Shown: positions 28,886 through 39,268, counted from the first letter of the stretch. The stretch is DNA of 64,000 nt from Huaxiibacter chinensis (GCF_022171985.1 NZ_JAJVHF010000001.1:620001-684000); one strand, 5' to 3'. Translations and numbers: made by a program. The notes: generated by a model not told the origin, from the letters alone.

Positions 28886-29133
28886 AAAAACTCCGAACCG
28901 CCCCGACCGTCACAGGTGTAGTTTTCAGGGAGATAAGACGAAAAGAGTAGGACAAAAACCACAATGTCACGAAGCTGCCGAGTGTAGCAGATTTTGTGAC
29001 GTGGCGCATAAAATATCCCGTCAGGTGCTTTCGCCAAAATATTTTCCCGTCAGGAAGTGAGCCGCCGGAACTGGACAAGGCGAAAAAACAGTCATAATCT
29101 TAATCAATCGATTGACTAATTTTTTTAAACGCC
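28886..29133. other. rhlE-cecR divergent promoter region
   Basis: About 250 bases holding the promoters of two divergent genes. The only clear structure is the 20-bp palindrome next to cecR; no ORF or terminator was seen. Confidence 0.5.
29100..29119. promoter_or_regulatory. candidate CecR operator (20-bp palindrome)
   Basis: TTAATCAATCGATTGACTAA is an inverted repeat with a single mismatched pair and a perfect 12-bp core TCAATCGATTGA, 14 bases before the cecR ATG. Its size, symmetry and position suit a TetR-family autoregulatory site. The assignment to CecR is inferred from position. Confidence 0.65.
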
Positions 29134-29807
29134 ATGAATACTATCCCGACGACCGTGAAAGGTGAACACGCCAAAAATCAGCTTATTGCCGCGGGACTCG
29201 CCCAGTTCGGGGAGTATGGTCTGCACGCCACCACCCGTGATATCGCGGCACAGGCGGGGCAGAACATTGCCGCCATCACCTACTATTTTGGCTCCAAGGA
29301 AGATTTGTATCTGGCCTGCGCCCAGTGGATCGCGGACTTTATAGGCGGACATTTTCGCACCCAGGTGGAATCGGCCACGGCGTTGCTTGCCCAGCCAGCC
29401 CCCGATCGCGCGGCGATCCGCACGCTGATTCTGGAGGCCTGCCACAATATGATTCGCCTGCTGACGCATGACGATACGCTGAATCTCAGCAAGTTTATCT
29501 CGAACAGCTTGCCCCCACGGCGGCCTATCAGCGGGTGCACGATCAGGTTATCGCCCCTATGCATACGCACCTGACCCGGTTGATCGCCGCTTACACCGGA
29601 CGCGATGCCGACGATACCGACACTATTTTGCATACCCATGCCCTGCTGGGTGAAATCCTCGCCTTTCGACTGGGACGAGAAACCATCTTACTCCGCACGG
29701 GCTGGACTGCGTTTGATGAGGATAAAGCCGCGCAGATTAGTCGAATCATCACCTGTCATCTGGATTTCGTTCTGCAAGGTTTAACGCTAAGGAGCCTGGA
29801 GTCATGA
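29134..29807 (+). pseudogene. cecR: cecR (ybiH) TetR-family regulator, frameshifted
   Basis: TetR-family regulator that in E. coli controls ybhGFSR and rhlE and affects sensitivity to cefoperazone and chloramphenicol. The first frame encodes the intact DNA-binding domain ([32 protein letters not shown]) as far as LSKFIS, then runs off-frame to a stop near 29572. From 29502 the next frame continues with [27 protein letters not shown]... through [15 protein letters not shown] C-terminal sequence to 29807. E. coli has SREQLSP at the junction, so four bases (probably CGCG from a CG-repeat) are missing at 29501-29502. The joined product would be about 225 aa. Its end overlaps ybhG by four bases. 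A genuine mutation or a sequencing error are both possible. Confidence 0.88.
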
Positions 29808-30799
29808 AAAAACCTGTCGTCGCCATACTGGCGGTGGTTGTTTTAATTGCAGCTTGCGTCGGCGGCTGGCTGTGGTATCAGAGTCATCAGGATCGCGGGC
29901 TAACGCTGTATGGCAACGTCGATATTCGAACGGTCAACATGAGTTTCCGCGTGGGAGGACGCCTGGCATCGCTTACGGTGGATGAGGGCGATGCCATTAA
30001 AGCCGGGCAGGTGCTGGGAGTGCTGGATAAAGCCCCCTATGAAAATGCCCTGATGCAGGCGAAAGCCGGCGTTTCCGTAGCCCAGGCGCAGTATGACCTT
30101 GTGGTTGCGGGCTACCGTGATGAAGAAATTGCCCAGGCCGCCGCAGCAGTGAAACAGGCGAAAGCGGCCTATGACTACGCGCAGAACTTCTATGCCCGCC
30201 AGCAGGGGCTGTGGAAAAGCCGGACTATCTCAGCAAACGATCTGGAAAACGCCCGTTCGTCCCGCGATCAGGCGCAGGCAACCCTGAAATCGGCGCAGGA
30301 CAAACTGAGCCAGTACCAGACGGGTAACCGTCCTCAGGATATCGCACAGGCGAAAGCGAGCCTTGAACAGGCACAGGCTCAGCTGGCGCAGGCGGAACTG
30401 GATCTGCGTGATACCACGCTGGTTGCGCCGTCCGACGGCACGCTGATGACCCGGGCCGTGGAGCCTGGCAGTATGCTTAATGCGGGCAGCACGGTGCTGA
30501 CGCTCTCCCTCACCCGTCCGGTCTGGGTGCGCGCCTACATTGACGAACCCAATTTGCACCAGGCGCAGCCGGGTCGCGAACTGCTGCTGTACACCGATGG
30601 CCGTCCGGATAAACCTTATCATGGCAAGGTTGGCTTCGTTTCGCCTACGGCTGAATTCACCCCTAAAACCGTTGAGACGCCGGATCTGCGAACCGACCTC
30701 GTGTATCGCCTGCGCATAATTGTGACCGACGCCGACGATGCCTTACGCCAGGGGATGCCGGTTACCGTGGCCTTTGACGACGGGCAACGACATGAATGA
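29804..30799 (+). CDS. ybhG: YbhG, HlyD-family adaptor of the YbhGFSR ABC exporter
   Basis: 331-residue periplasmic adaptor (E. coli 332). Seen: N-terminal anchor/signal ([21 protein letters not shown]), lipoyl half [31 protein letters not shown], long Ala/Gln coiled-coil hairpin (roughly residues 85-205), second lipoyl half [23 protein letters not shown] and a beta-barrel domain. It would connect the ABC transporter to an outer-membrane channel, probably TolC, to export drugs. Its ATG overlaps the cecR stop (ATGA), so its translation was coupled to CecR, which is now broken upstream. Confidence 0.94.
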   Translation: MKKPVVAILAVVVLIAACVGGWLWYQSHQDRGLTLYGNVDIRTVNMSFRVGGRLASLTVDEGDAIKAGQVLGVLDKAPYENALMQAKAGVSVAQAQYDLVVAGYRDEEIAQAAAAVKQAKAAYDYAQNFYARQQGLWKSRTISANDLENARSSRDQAQATLKSAQDKLSQYQTGNRPQDIAQAKASLEQAQAQLAQAELDLRDTTLVAPSDGTLMTRAVEPGSMLNAGSTVLTLSLTRPVWVRAYIDEPNLHQAQPGRELLLYTDGRPDKPYHGKVGFVSPTAEFTPKTVETPDLRTDLVYRLRIIVTDADDALRQGMPVTVAFDDGQRHE

Positions 30800-32531
30800 T
30801 GCGGTTATCCAGCTTCACGATCTGGTAAAACGCTTTTCGGGCATGGAGAAGCCCGCCGTGGCCCCGCTGAACTGTACCATCCACAAAGGCTACGTGACGG
30901 GCCTGGTCGGCCCGGATGGCGCAGGCAAAACCACGCTGATGCGTATGCTCGCCGGGCTGCTGAAACCGGACGGCGGAAGCGCGAGCGTGCTCGGTCTGGA
31001 CCCGATTAAAGACGACAGCGCCCTGCACGCCATGCTGGGCTATATGCCGCAAAAATTCGGCTTATACGAAGATTTAACGGTCATGGAGAACCTTAACCTG
31101 TACGCCGATTTGCGCAGCGTAACGGGCGAAACCCGACAGCAAACCTTCGCGCGCCTGCTGGAATTCACCTCGCTTGGGCCTTTTACCGACCGTCTGGCAG
31201 GCAAGCTGTCGGGCGGGATGAAACAAAAGCTGGGGCTGGCCTGCACGCTGGTTGGTGAACCGAAGGTCCTGCTGCTTGATGAGCCGGGCGTGGGCGTCGA
31301 CCCCATCTCCCGTCGTGAACTGTGGCAGATGGTGCATGAGCTGGCGGGCGACGGCATGCTGATCCTCTGGAGTACCTCTTACCTGGACGAAGCGGAACAG
31401 TGTCGGGATGTACTGTTAATGAATGAGGGCGAACTGCTTTATCAGGGCGAACCCACCCGGCTGACTCAGACCATGGCCGGACGCAGTCTTCTGCTCACCA
31501 GCCCGGACGAATCTAACCGTAAGCTGCTGCAACGGGTGCTGAAATTATCCCAGGTAAGCGATGGCATGATTCAGGGTCGCTCGATCCGCGTGATCCTTAA
31601 AAAAGAGGCGACTCAGGACGATATTCGCCGCGCCCCGGGCATGCCGCAGGTCGACATCATCGAGACGGCCCCCCGTTTTGAAGACGCCTTTATCGATCTG
31701 CTGGGCGGCGCGGGCACGTCGGAATCCCCGCTGGGGGCCATTCTGCATACCGTGGAAGGCAAGCCGGGGGAGACGGTCATTGAGGCGAAATCGCTGACCA
31801 GGAAATTCGGTGACTTTGTGGCAACGGATAACGTCGACTTTGCGGTGAAGCGCGGCGAGATCTTTGGCCTGCTTGGCCCGAACGGGGCCGGAAAATCGAC
31901 CACCTTCAAGATGATGTGTGGCCTTCTGGTTCCCACCTCGGGCAGCGCGCTGGTGCTGAACATGGACCTTAAAGTGAGTTCCGGGAAGGCGCGCCAGCAT
32001 CTGGGCTATATGGCGCAAAAATTTTCGCTGTACGGGAATCTCACCGTGGAGCAGAACCTGCGCTTTTTCTCTGGCGTGTACGGTCTGCGTGGTCAGGCGC
32101 AGCGTGAAAAAATCGGCCGCATGAGCGAAGCCTTTGGCCTGACGCCTATCGCCTCGCACGCCACGGATGAACTTCCGCTGGGCTTTAAGCAGCGTCTGGC
32201 GCTGGCCTGCTCGCTGATGCATGAACCCGATATTCTGTTTCTTGATGAACCCACCTCCGGCGTTGACCCCCTCACCCGCCGGGAATTCTGGCTGCATATC
32301 AACAGCATGGTGGAGAAAGGCGTGACGGTGATGGTGACCACCCACTTTATGGATGAAGCGGAATACTGCGACCGCATAGGGCTGGTCTATCGTGGAAAGC
32401 TTATCGCCCACGGAACGCCGGACGATTTAAAAGCGCAGGCCGCCAATGAGGAACAGCCCGATCCCACGATGGAGCAGGCGTTCATTACCCTGATTAACAC
32501 CTGGGATAAGGAGCATGCTGATGCACATTAA
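30792..32531 (+). CDS. ybhF: YbhF, fused double ABC ATPase of the exporter
   Basis: 579-residue protein with two tandem ATPase domains. Domain 1: Walker [10 protein letters not shown], signature [10 protein letters not shown], Walker [14 protein letters not shown]. Domain 2 (from about residue 330): Walker [10 protein letters not shown], a non-standard signature [10 protein letters not shown], Walker [14 protein letters not shown] and [13 protein letters not shown]. The E. coli protein has the same altered second signature. An upstream ATG at 30738 inside ybhG is rejected; the chosen start ([11 protein letters not shown]) overlaps ybhG by eight bases. In E. coli the complex is linked to tetracycline and Na+ efflux and to cefoperazone sensitivity. 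Confidence 0.95.
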   Translation: MNDAVIQLHDLVKRFSGMEKPAVAPLNCTIHKGYVTGLVGPDGAGKTTLMRMLAGLLKPDGGSASVLGLDPIKDDSALHAMLGYMPQKFGLYEDLTVMENLNLYADLRSVTGETRQQTFARLLEFTSLGPFTDRLAGKLSGGMKQKLGLACTLVGEPKVLLLDEPGVGVDPISRRELWQMVHELAGDGMLILWSTSYLDEAEQCRDVLLMNEGELLYQGEPTRLTQTMAGRSLLLTSPDESNRKLLQRVLKLSQVSDGMIQGRSIRVILKKEATQDDIRRAPGMPQVDIIETAPRFEDAFIDLLGGAGTSESPLGAILHTVEGKPGETVIEAKSLTRKFGDFVATDNVDFAVKRGEIFGLLGPNGAGKSTTFKMMCGLLVPTSGSALVLNMDLKVSSGKARQHLGYMAQKFSLYGNLTVEQNLRFFSGVYGLRGQAQREKIGRMSEAFGLTPIASHATDELPLGFKQRLALACSLMHEPDILFLDEPTSGVDPLTRREFWLHINSMVEKGVTVMVTTHFMDEAEYCDRIGLVYRGKLIAHGTPDDLKAQAANEEQPDPTMEQAFITLINTWDKEHADAH

Positions 32532-33654
32532 GGCGCTCTCCTGGCGCCGCGTGCGCGCCCTTTGCGTGAAAGAGACGCGGCAGATTGTCCGCGATCCGAG
32601 TAGCTGGCTGATTGCGGTGGTCATCCCTCTGCTTTTGCTGTTCATTTTTGGGTATGGCATTAACCTCGACTCCAGCAAACTGCGCGTCGGCATTTTACTG
32701 GAACAGCAGAGCGAAGAAGCGCTCGACTTTACCCATGCCATGACCGGTTCGCCCTACATAGACGCCACCATCAGCGATGACCGTCAGGCGTTGATCCAGA
32801 AGATGCAAGCCGGAAAGATCCGCGGAATGGTGGTTATCCCGGTGGATTTCGCGGCGAATATGGCCCGTCCGCAAACCGAAGCGCCCATCCAGGTGATCAC
32901 GGACGGCAGCGAGCCGAACACAGCCAACTTTGTACAGGGATATGTCGAAGGGATCTGGCAGCTATGGCAAATGCAGCGCGCCGAGGATCGGGGCGAAACC
33001 TTTACCCCTTTAATTGACGTGCAAACGCGTTACTGGTTTAACCCGGCTGCGATCAGCCAGCATTTTATTATACCCGGCGCGGTAACCATCATCATGACGG
33101 TGATCGGCGCGATCCTGACCTCGCTGGTGATCGCCCGCGAGTGGGAGCGCGGCACCATGGAGGCCCTGCTCTCCACCGAGGTCACCCGCGTGGAGTTACT
33201 GCTGTGCAAACTGATCCCCTATTACTTCCTCGGGATGCTGGCGATGCTGCTGTGTATGCTGGTGTCGGTGTTTATTCTGGGGGTGCCTTATCGCGGCTCC
33301 TTGCTGCTTCTCTTCCTGATTACCAGCCTGTTTTTACTCAGCACGCTGGGAATGGGATTACTGATCTCGACCATCACCCGCAACCAGTTTAATGCGGCAC
33401 AGGTAGCGCTGAATGCGGCTTTCCTGCCGTCGATTATGCTATCTGGCTTTATCTTCCAGATAGACAGTATGCCGGCCGTTATCCGTGCGGTGACGTACAT
33501 TATTCCGGCCCGCTATTTTGTCAGTACGCTGCAAAGCCTGTTTCTGGCAGGCAATATTCCGGTTGTCCTGATCGTGAATATTTTGTTCCTGATGGCGTCG
33601 GCGGTGATGTTTATCGGCCTGACCTGGATGAAAACCAAAAGGCGGCTGGATTAA
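32521..33654 (+). CDS. ybhS: YbhS, ABC-2 type exporter permease
   Basis: 377-residue inner-membrane permease, the E. coli length. Seen: ABC-2 topology with one N-terminal helix ([20 protein letters not shown]), a large periplasmic domain, and about five C-terminal helices with [18 protein letters not shown] and [22 protein letters not shown]. The second of two close ATGs is chosen because AAGGAG lies seven bases upstream and the N-terminus then matches E. coli ([20 protein letters not shown]). Overlaps the ybhF end by eleven bases. Confidence 0.94.
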   Translation: MHIKALSWRRVRALCVKETRQIVRDPSSWLIAVVIPLLLLFIFGYGINLDSSKLRVGILLEQQSEEALDFTHAMTGSPYIDATISDDRQALIQKMQAGKIRGMVVIPVDFAANMARPQTEAPIQVITDGSEPNTANFVQGYVEGIWQLWQMQRAEDRGETFTPLIDVQTRYWFNPAAISQHFIIPGAVTIIMTVIGAILTSLVIAREWERGTMEALLSTEVTRVELLLCKLIPYYFLGMLAMLLCMLVSVFILGVPYRGSLLLLFLITSLFLLSTLGMGLLISTITRNQFNAAQVALNAAFLPSIMLSGFIFQIDSMPAVIRAVTYIIPARYFVSTLQSLFLAGNIPVVLIVNILFLMASAVMFIGLTWMKTKRRLD

Positions 33655-33663
33655 GGAGAGGGT

Positions 33664-34770
33664 ATGTTTTATCGCTTATGGACATTGATTCGTAAAGAGC
33701 TGCAGTCGCTGCTGCGCGAGCCGCAGACCCGCGCCATCCTGATTTTACCGGTGCTGATCCAGGTGCTGCTCTTTCCGTTTGCCGCCACGCTGGAGGTGAC
33801 CAACGCCACCATCGCTATTTACAACGAAGATAATGGCAAACATTCGGTCGAGTTGACCCAGCGTTTTGCCCGCGCCAAAGCTTTTACCCATGTGTTGCTG
33901 CTGAAAAGCCCGCAGGAGATTCAGCCCACCATTGATACGCAGAAAGCGCTGCTGCTGGTGCGCTTCCCTGCCGACTTCTCGCGAAACCTGGATACCGCCC
34001 GCACCGCGCCCATGCAGCTTATTCTGGATGGGCGTAACTCCAACAGCGCGCAGATTGCGGCGAACTACTTACAACAGGTCGTGAAGGATTATCAGCAGGA
34101 GCTGATTCAGGGCCAGCCAAAACCGAACAACAGCATGCTGGTGGTGCGCAACTGGTACAACCCGAATCTGGACTACAAATGGTTCGTGGTGCCTTCGCTT
34201 ATCGCCATGATCACCACCATTGGGGTGATGATTGTCACCTCCCTGTCGGTGGCCCGTGAACGGGAACAGGGAACGCTGGATCAGCTGTTAGTCTCGCCGC
34301 TGGCGACCTGGCAGATTTTCGTCGGTAAAGCCGTGCCCGCACTTATTGTGGCGACGTTCCAGGCCACCCTGGTTCTGGGGATTGGCATCTGGGCTTACCA
34401 CATTCCGTTTGCCGGATCGCTGGTGCTGTTCTACTTCACCATGGTGATATACGGGCTGTCGCTGGTCGGATTCGGCCTGCTGATTTCGGCCCTGTGCTCA
34501 ACGCAGCAGCAGGCGTTCATTGGGGTGTTTGTCTTTATGATGCCGGCGATTTTACTCTCCGGCTATGTGTCGCCGGTGGAGAATATGCCCGTCTGGTTGC
34601 AGAATCTGACCTGGGTGAATCCGATACGGCACTTCACCGATATCACCAAGCAAATTTATCTGAAGGATGCGAGTCTGGATATTGTCTGGGGAAGTTTGTG
34701 GCCGCTACTGGTGATAGCGGCCACGACAGGGTCAGTGGCGTACGCGATGTTTAGACGCAATATTGCGTAG
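33664..34770 (+). CDS. ybhR: YbhR, ABC-2 type exporter permease
   Basis: 368-residue partner permease of YbhS, the E. coli length. Seen: [20 protein letters not shown]-terminus, one helix, a periplasmic domain, then C-terminal helices with [22 protein letters not shown] and [29 protein letters not shown]. Nine bases after ybhS, with GGAGAGGGT as ribosome site. Its last 39 bases overlap ybhQ, which runs the other way; no terminator separates them. Confidence 0.94.
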   Translation: MFYRLWTLIRKELQSLLREPQTRAILILPVLIQVLLFPFAATLEVTNATIAIYNEDNGKHSVELTQRFARAKAFTHVLLLKSPQEIQPTIDTQKALLLVRFPADFSRNLDTARTAPMQLILDGRNSNSAQIAANYLQQVVKDYQQELIQGQPKPNNSMLVVRNWYNPNLDYKWFVVPSLIAMITTIGVMIVTSLSVAREREQGTLDQLLVSPLATWQIFVGKAVPALIVATFQATLVLGIGIWAYHIPFAGSLVLFYFTMVIYGLSLVGFGLLISALCSTQQQAFIGVFVFMMPAILLSGYVSPVENMPVWLQNLTWVNPIRHFTDITKQIYLKDASLDIVWGSLWPLLVIAATTGSVAYAMFRRNIA

Positions 34771-35142
34771 CTTTTTCTCTTTGGTCAGTAATGAGACCAC
34801 CGCTGGCCCTGCAAGGATGGCCAGACCCGCCAGGGCCAGCAAAATGTTGTTTTGTAATACACGCGACAGCAACCACAGCACAATCATGGCCGCCCCAAAG
34901 TACCAGGTGGTGGTCAGCTCTTCGAGCACGTCACCCACCTCACGCCAGCGTTCCTCATGGTGACGCTGCAAAAAGAGCATCGACAGTACGGTGACACCGT
35001 ACAGGACGCATAAACCCAGACCGACACGCACCAGCGCCCCGCTCATCCAGCCCATCACCAGTATGGCCACGACCAGTAAATGCAACATAATCTGCCAGCA
35101 ACTTAAACCGGTTGCGACACGAACACGTTGTTGCCACTTCAT
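34732..35142 (-). CDS. ybhQ: YbhQ, small inner-membrane protein of unknown function
   Basis: 136 aa, the E. coli length. Seen: about four hydrophobic helices (for example [21 protein letters not shown] and [18 protein letters not shown]) with a basic N-terminus [12 protein letters not shown] and basic tail [16 protein letters not shown]. No function known. Its final 13 codons lie on the complementary strand of the ybhR end, so the C-terminal tails of the two membrane proteins share DNA. Confidence 0.88.
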   Translation of the reverse strand: MKWQQRVRVATGLSCWQIMLHLLVVAILVMGWMSGALVRVGLGLCVLYGVTVLSMLFLQRHHEERWREVGDVLEELTTTWYFGAAMIVLWLLSRVLQNNILLALAGLAILAGPAVVSLLTKEKKLRNIASKHRVRH

Positions 35143-35190
35143 GGCTTCTCTCCTGAAGGATATTTCTCTGCTAGTTCAGACTACCGCACT

Positions 35191-35208
35191 TTACGGAAAA
35201 TTCCGTAA
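35191..35208. promoter_or_regulatory. 18-bp perfect palindrome before ybhP
   Basis: TTACGGAA-AA-TTCCGTAA lies between divergent ybhQ and ybhP, 68 bases before the ybhP ATG. It looks like a dimeric-regulator operator. No regulator could be assigned. Confidence 0.55.
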
Positions 35209-35275
35209 CACCGCACCTTTTTGTGACGACGACTACACTTTATTTTCATCAGGATAGTGATGCGGGAAGGAACTT

Positions 35276-36037
35276 ATGACTCAAAAAAATCGGCATTTCT
35301 CGCTTAAAGTGCTGACCATTAACACACACAAAGGCTTTACGGCGTTTAATCGCCGCTTCATTTTACCCGAATTGCGTGACGCGGTACGCACCGTCAGCGC
35401 GGATATCGTCTGCCTGCAAGAGGTGATGGGCGCCCACGAAGTGCATCCGATGCATGTTGAAAACTGGCCCGATCAGACGCATTACGAATTTCTGGCCGAT
35501 ACCATGTGGAGCGACTACGCCTACGGGCGCAATGCCGTCTATCCGGAAGGACATCATGGCAACGCGGTGCTGTCGCGCTTCCCTATTGAACATTATGAGA
35601 ACCATGATGTATCTGTCGGGGAGAGCGAAAAGCGCGGGCTGCTTTACTGTCGCGTCCGCCCGTCCGATCTGGCCTTCCCGATACACATCGGCTGCGTTCA
35701 CCTGGGCCTGCGTGAAGCGCATCGCGAGGCCCAGCTGCATATGATGGCAAACTGGGCGAACGCCTTGCCAGAGGGTGAACCGGTGGTGCTGGCCGGGGAT
35801 TTTAACGACTGGCGGCAACGTGCCAACCACACGCTAAAATCCCAGGCAGGCTTAGAGGAAATTTTCACACGCGCCCACGGCAGGCCAGCGCGCACCTTTC
35901 CGGTGAGCCTCCCCCTGCTTCGCCTTGATCGCATTTATGTGAAAAACGCACACGCCAGCAGCCCCACGGCGCTGGCGCTGCGTAACTGGCGCCATTTGTC
36001 TGACCATGCCCCGTTAAGTGCGGAGATTCACTTATGA
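35276..36037 (+). CDS. ybhP: YbhP, endonuclease/exonuclease/phosphatase-family protein
   Basis: 253 aa, the E. coli length. Seen: EEP-fold motifs [16 protein letters not shown] (metal-binding Glu), [42 protein letters not shown] and the C-terminal [12 protein letters not shown] (Asp-His). The fold covers nucleases and phospholipid phosphatases. Because its stop overlaps the cardiolipin synthase start (ATGA) and the operon ends with membrane protein YbhN, a lipid-related phosphodiester substrate is the likeliest guess; no activity is proven that I know of. Confidence 0.93.
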   Translation: MTQKNRHFSLKVLTINTHKGFTAFNRRFILPELRDAVRTVSADIVCLQEVMGAHEVHPMHVENWPDQTHYEFLADTMWSDYAYGRNAVYPEGHHGNAVLSRFPIEHYENHDVSVGESEKRGLLYCRVRPSDLAFPIHIGCVHLGLREAHREAQLHMMANWANALPEGEPVVLAGDFNDWRQRANHTLKSQAGLEEIFTRAHGRPARTFPVSLPLLRLDRIYVKNAHASSPTALALRNWRHLSDHAPLSAEIHL

Positions 36038-37275
36038 AATGTTCATGGCAAGAAGGGAATCGAATAACGCTGCTGGAAAACGGCGATAACTTTTACCCGG
36101 CCGTGTTTGCCGCCATCGACCGTGCGCAAAGCAGAATCATCCTCGAAACGTTTATCTGGTTTGAGGATGACGTCGGCAAAAAACTGCATGCAACGCTGCT
36201 GCGCGCCGCCCAGCGTGGCGTCAAAATTGAAGCGTTGCTCGATGGCTATGGCTCGCCGGATCTTAGCGATGATTTTGTCAACGAGCTGACCGCAGCAGGG
36301 GTGGTATTCCGTTATTACGATCCGCGTCCGCGTCTGATGGGAATGCGGACTAACGTGTTTCGTCGGATGCACCGAAAAATCGTGGTGATCGACGATACGA
36401 TTGCGTTTGTCGGGGGGATTAACTATTCCGCTGAGCATATGTCCGACTACGGTCCCGAGGCCAAACAGGATTATGCCGTTCAGGTTGAAGGCCCGGTGGT
36501 GCTGGACATTCTCCAGTTTGAACTGGAAAACCTGCCGGGCCATGCTTCGGCGCGTCGCTGGTGGAAACGCCGCCACCGTCCGGAGGAGAACCGTAAGCCC
36601 GGCGAAGCGCAGGCACTGTTTGTCTGGCGTGACAACGAAGAGCACCGGGATGATATTGAACGCCACTATCTTAAGATGCTGGCGAATGCGAAGCGCGAAG
36701 TGATTATCGCTAACGCCTATTTCTTCCCGGGGTATCGATTGTTGCATGCCATGCGCAACGCCGCACGTCGCGGCGTGCGGGTGAAGCTGATTGTTCAGGG
36801 AGAGCCGGACATGCCGATTGTCACCGTCGGGGCCCGCCTGCTGTACGATTATCTGGTCAAAGGCGGTGTGCAAATCTACGAATACCGGCGTCGGCCGCTG
36901 CACGGCAAAGTGGCGCTGATGGACGATCACTGGACCACGGTCGGCTCAAGTAACCTGGATCCGCTGAGTCTGTCGCTGAATCTGGAGGCCAATCTGATCA
37001 TCCATGACCGCGCATTTAACCAGACGTTACGCGACAATCTGAACACCATCATCGCCAATGACTGCGTGCGTGTGGATGACTCGATGGTCCCTAAACGTAC
37101 CTGGTGGAATCTGGGTAAAAGTATTGTGGTATTCCATTTCCTGCGTCACTTCCCCGCTCTGGTCGGCTGGTTGCCGGCCCATACGCCGAAACTGGCGCAG
37201 GTGCCTGCCCCGGTGCAGCCCGAGATGGAGACCCAGGATCGCGTTGAGGCCGGAAGCACAGGAGCAAAACCCTGA
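36034..37275 (+). CDS. clsB: ClsB (YbhO), cardiolipin synthase B
   Basis: 413-residue phospholipase-D-superfamily enzyme, the E. coli length, that makes cardiolipin and can form phosphatidylglycerol from PE and glycerol. Seen: two HKD motifs, HRKIVVIDD at about residue 113 and HGKVALMDD at about residue 290, with [12 protein letters not shown] and [18 protein letters not shown] downstream of each. No N-terminal membrane helices, unlike ClsA. Middle gene of ybhP-clsB-ybhN; its stop overlaps the ybhN start by one base. Confidence 0.96.
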   Translation: MKCSWQEGNRITLLENGDNFYPAVFAAIDRAQSRIILETFIWFEDDVGKKLHATLLRAAQRGVKIEALLDGYGSPDLSDDFVNELTAAGVVFRYYDPRPRLMGMRTNVFRRMHRKIVVIDDTIAFVGGINYSAEHMSDYGPEAKQDYAVQVEGPVVLDILQFELENLPGHASARRWWKRRHRPEENRKPGEAQALFVWRDNEEHRDDIERHYLKMLANAKREVIIANAYFFPGYRLLHAMRNAARRGVRVKLIVQGEPDMPIVTVGARLLYDYLVKGGVQIYEYRRRPLHGKVALMDDHWTTVGSSNLDPLSLSLNLEANLIIHDRAFNQTLRDNLNTIIANDCVRVDDSMVPKRTWWNLGKSIVVFHFLRHFPALVGWLPAHTPKLAQVPAPVQPEMETQDRVEAGSTGAKP

Positions 37276-38237
37276 TGAGTCATTCACATCCGCGCTGGCG
37301 GTTGATTAAAAAAATCCTCACCTGGGTCTTTTTCATTGCGGTCGCCGTGCTGTTGGTGGTTTACGCACAGAAAATTGACTGGGAAGAGGTATGGAAAGTT
37401 ATCCGCAACTATGACCGTCTTGCGCTCCTGAGCGCGGTCGGGCTGGTGGTTCTGAGCTATCTCATTTATGGCTGTTATGATTTGCTGGGTCGGGCCTATT
37501 GCGGACATAAGCTGGCGAAACGCCAGGTGATGCTGGTGTCGTTTATTTGCTACGCCTTCAACCTGACGCTCAGTACCTGGGTTGGCGGCATTGGCATGCG
37601 TTACAGACTGTATTCCCGTCTTGGGTTGCCGGGCAGTACCATTACGCGCATTTTTTCACTCAGTATCACCACGAACTGGCTGGGTTATATCCTGCTGGGC
37701 GGGGTGATTTTCACCCTCGGCGTGGTGCAGTTACCGGCACACTGGTATATCGATGAGTCCACGCTGCGCATACTGGGGATTGTTCTGCTGCTGATGATTG
37801 CAGCCTATCTCTGGGCGTGCGCCTTTGCCAAACGTCGTCATATGACGATCAAAGGGCAAAAGCTGGTATTGCCGACGTGGAAGTTTGCTCTGCTTCAGAT
37901 GGCGATTTCGAGCGCTAACTGGATGGTAATGGGGGCAATAGTCTGGCTGTTGATTGGCGAGGATGTGAATTATTTCTTCGTGCTGGGCGTACTGCTGGTG
38001 AGCAGTATTGTCGGGGTAATTGTTCATATTCCTGCGGGGATTGGGGTGCTGGAAGCGGTGTTTATCGCGCTGCTTGCGGGTGAGCATGTTTCCCAGGGGA
38101 CGATTATCGCCGCCCTGCTTGCCTATCGCATGCTGTACTACTTCCTGCCTCTGGCGCTGGCGACGGTGGGCTATCTGATTCTGGAAAGTCGGGCGAAGAA
38201 GCTGCGGGCGAAAAATGAAAAGGTGCTGGCGAAATAG
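37275..38237 (+). CDS. ybhN: YbhN, UPF0104 inner-membrane protein
   Basis: 320-residue polytopic protein (E. coli 318) of the UPF0104 / lysylphosphatidylglycerol synthase-TM-like family. Seen: about eight helices, NLTLSTWVGGIGMRYRLYSRLG, SLSITTNWLGYILLGG and the conserved VHIPAGIGVLEAVFIALL with AYRMLYYFLPLALA. Homologous domains flip or move lipids, which fits its place after a cardiolipin synthase, but its exact role is unknown. Followed at once by the first 56-bp repeat array. Confidence 0.9.
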   Translation: MSHSHPRWRLIKKILTWVFFIAVAVLLVVYAQKIDWEEVWKVIRNYDRLALLSAVGLVVLSYLIYGCYDLLGRAYCGHKLAKRQVMLVSFICYAFNLTLSTWVGGIGMRYRLYSRLGLPGSTITRIFSLSITTNWLGYILLGGVIFTLGVVQLPAHWYIDESTLRILGIVLLLMIAAYLWACAFAKRRHMTIKGQKLVLPTWKFALLQMAISSANWMVMGAIVWLLIGEDVNYFFVLGVLLVSSIVGVIVHIPAGIGVLEAVFIALLAGEHVSQGTIIAALLAYRMLYYFLPLALATVGYLILESRAKKLRAKNEKVLAK

Positions 38238-38244
38238 TTGGCCT

Positions 38245-38491
38245 GGGTGCGGTTTGATGCCCTCACCCTAACCCTCTCCCACGGGGAGAGGGAACTGGAT
38301 GGGTGCGGTTTGATGCCCTTATCCTGACCCTCTCCTACGGTGAGAGGGAACTGGATGGGTGCGGTCTGCTGCCCTCACCCTAACCCTCTCCCACGGGGAG
38401 AGGGAACTGGATGGGTGCGGTCTGCTGCCCTCACCCTAACCCTCTCCCACGGGGAGAGGGAACTGGTTGGGTGCGTTCTGATGCGTTTACC
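38245..38491. repeat. 56-bp tandem palindromic repeat, array 1 (four units plus a partial)
   Basis: Four units of exactly 56 bp start at 38245, 38301, 38357 and 38413, with a truncated fifth at 38469. Each has a GC-rich palindrome CCCTCTCCC-ACG-GGGAGAGGG after CCCTCACCCTAA and a linker AACTGGATGGGTGCGGT. Unit 2 is the most diverged; units 3 and 4 differ by one base. The array fills the gap between the convergent ends of ybhN and ybhL. It looks like an expanded REP-type element and may act as a two-way terminator. Confidence 0.92.
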
Positions 38492-38504
38492 CGTCAAAAC
38501 AGGC

Positions 38505-39209
38505 TTAACGGCGGTTACCCATAATGCGTAACAGCATCAGGAACAGGTTGATGAAGTCCAGATACAGCGTTAACGCACCAAGAATGGAGTATTTACGCAG
38601 CGTGGACGTATCACTCACGTCAATCTGCTCGCCAATGTTTTTCAGCTTTTGTGTGTCATAAGCCGTCAAACCCACGAAGACAATCACCCCGATATAGGTC
38701 ACGGCCCACATCAGCGCTTCGCTCTTCAGCCACATGTTCACCAGCGACGCCAGCACGATACCAATAAGCGCCATAAACAGCATGCTGCCCATACCGCTCA
38801 GGTCACGTTTCGTGGTGTAGCCGTACAAACTCATCGCCCCAAACATCCCACCGGCGACCACAAAGGTGCTGGCGATTGACGAGTAGGTATAGACGATGAA
38901 AATGCTGGATAGCGTCAGTCCGGTGAGCGCCGAGTAGAGCATAAAGAGCGTTGTCGCCATCCCTGCACTCAGCTTATGTACCAGGCCTGAGAGCACAAAT
39001 ACCAGCGCCAGCTGCGCAATAATCAGCCCGAAGAAGGTGATTTTGCTGGAAAAGATAAACATCATCAGGTCAGGCGTGTTCGCCGCATACCAGGCAATAA
39101 ACGCGGTAAGCAGCAGGCCCACCGTCATCCAGCCATACACCTGAGCCATATAGGTCTGCAATCCGCTACGGGATTGCACGATAGAATCGGAACGCGGAAA
39201 TCGGTCCAT
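38505..39209 (-). CDS. ybhL: YbhL, Bax inhibitor-1/TMBIM-family membrane protein
   Basis: 234 aa, the E. coli length. Seen: seven hydrophobic helices, N-terminus DRFPRSDSIVQSRSGLQTYMAQVYGWM, the family segment GLTAYDTQKLKNIGEQ with its conserved Asp pair near the C-terminus and ILGALTLYLDFINLFLMLLRIMG. Bacterial relatives (such as BsYetJ) are pH-sensitive Ca2+ leak channels; the role here is unproven. In E. coli I recall ybhM near this gene; no ybhM is seen here, and the repeat array takes up the gap. Confidence 0.93.
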   Translation of the reverse strand: MDRFPRSDSIVQSRSGLQTYMAQVYGWMTVGLLLTAFIAWYAANTPDLMMFIFSSKITFFGLIIAQLALVFVLSGLVHKLSAGMATTLFMLYSALTGLTLSSIFIVYTYSSIASTFVVAGGMFGAMSLYGYTTKRDLSGMGSMLFMALIGIVLASLVNMWLKSEALMWAVTYIGVIVFVGLTAYDTQKLKNIGEQIDVSDTSTLRKYSILGALTLYLDFINLFLMLLRIMGNRR

Positions 39210-39268
39210 GATAACTCCTGAGTTAAGGGGGAATACCCTGTAAGATTAACACATTCCCGCCAGAACGA

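Noticed and set aside
32162-32200. damage to the second ATPase signature of ybhF
   Set aside because: [10 protein letters not shown] is also found in the E. coli protein as I recall it, so it is a feature of the family, not decay here.
38245-38491. CRISPR array
   Set aside because: The 56-bp units are repeated along their whole length with no unique spacers, and there are no cas genes.
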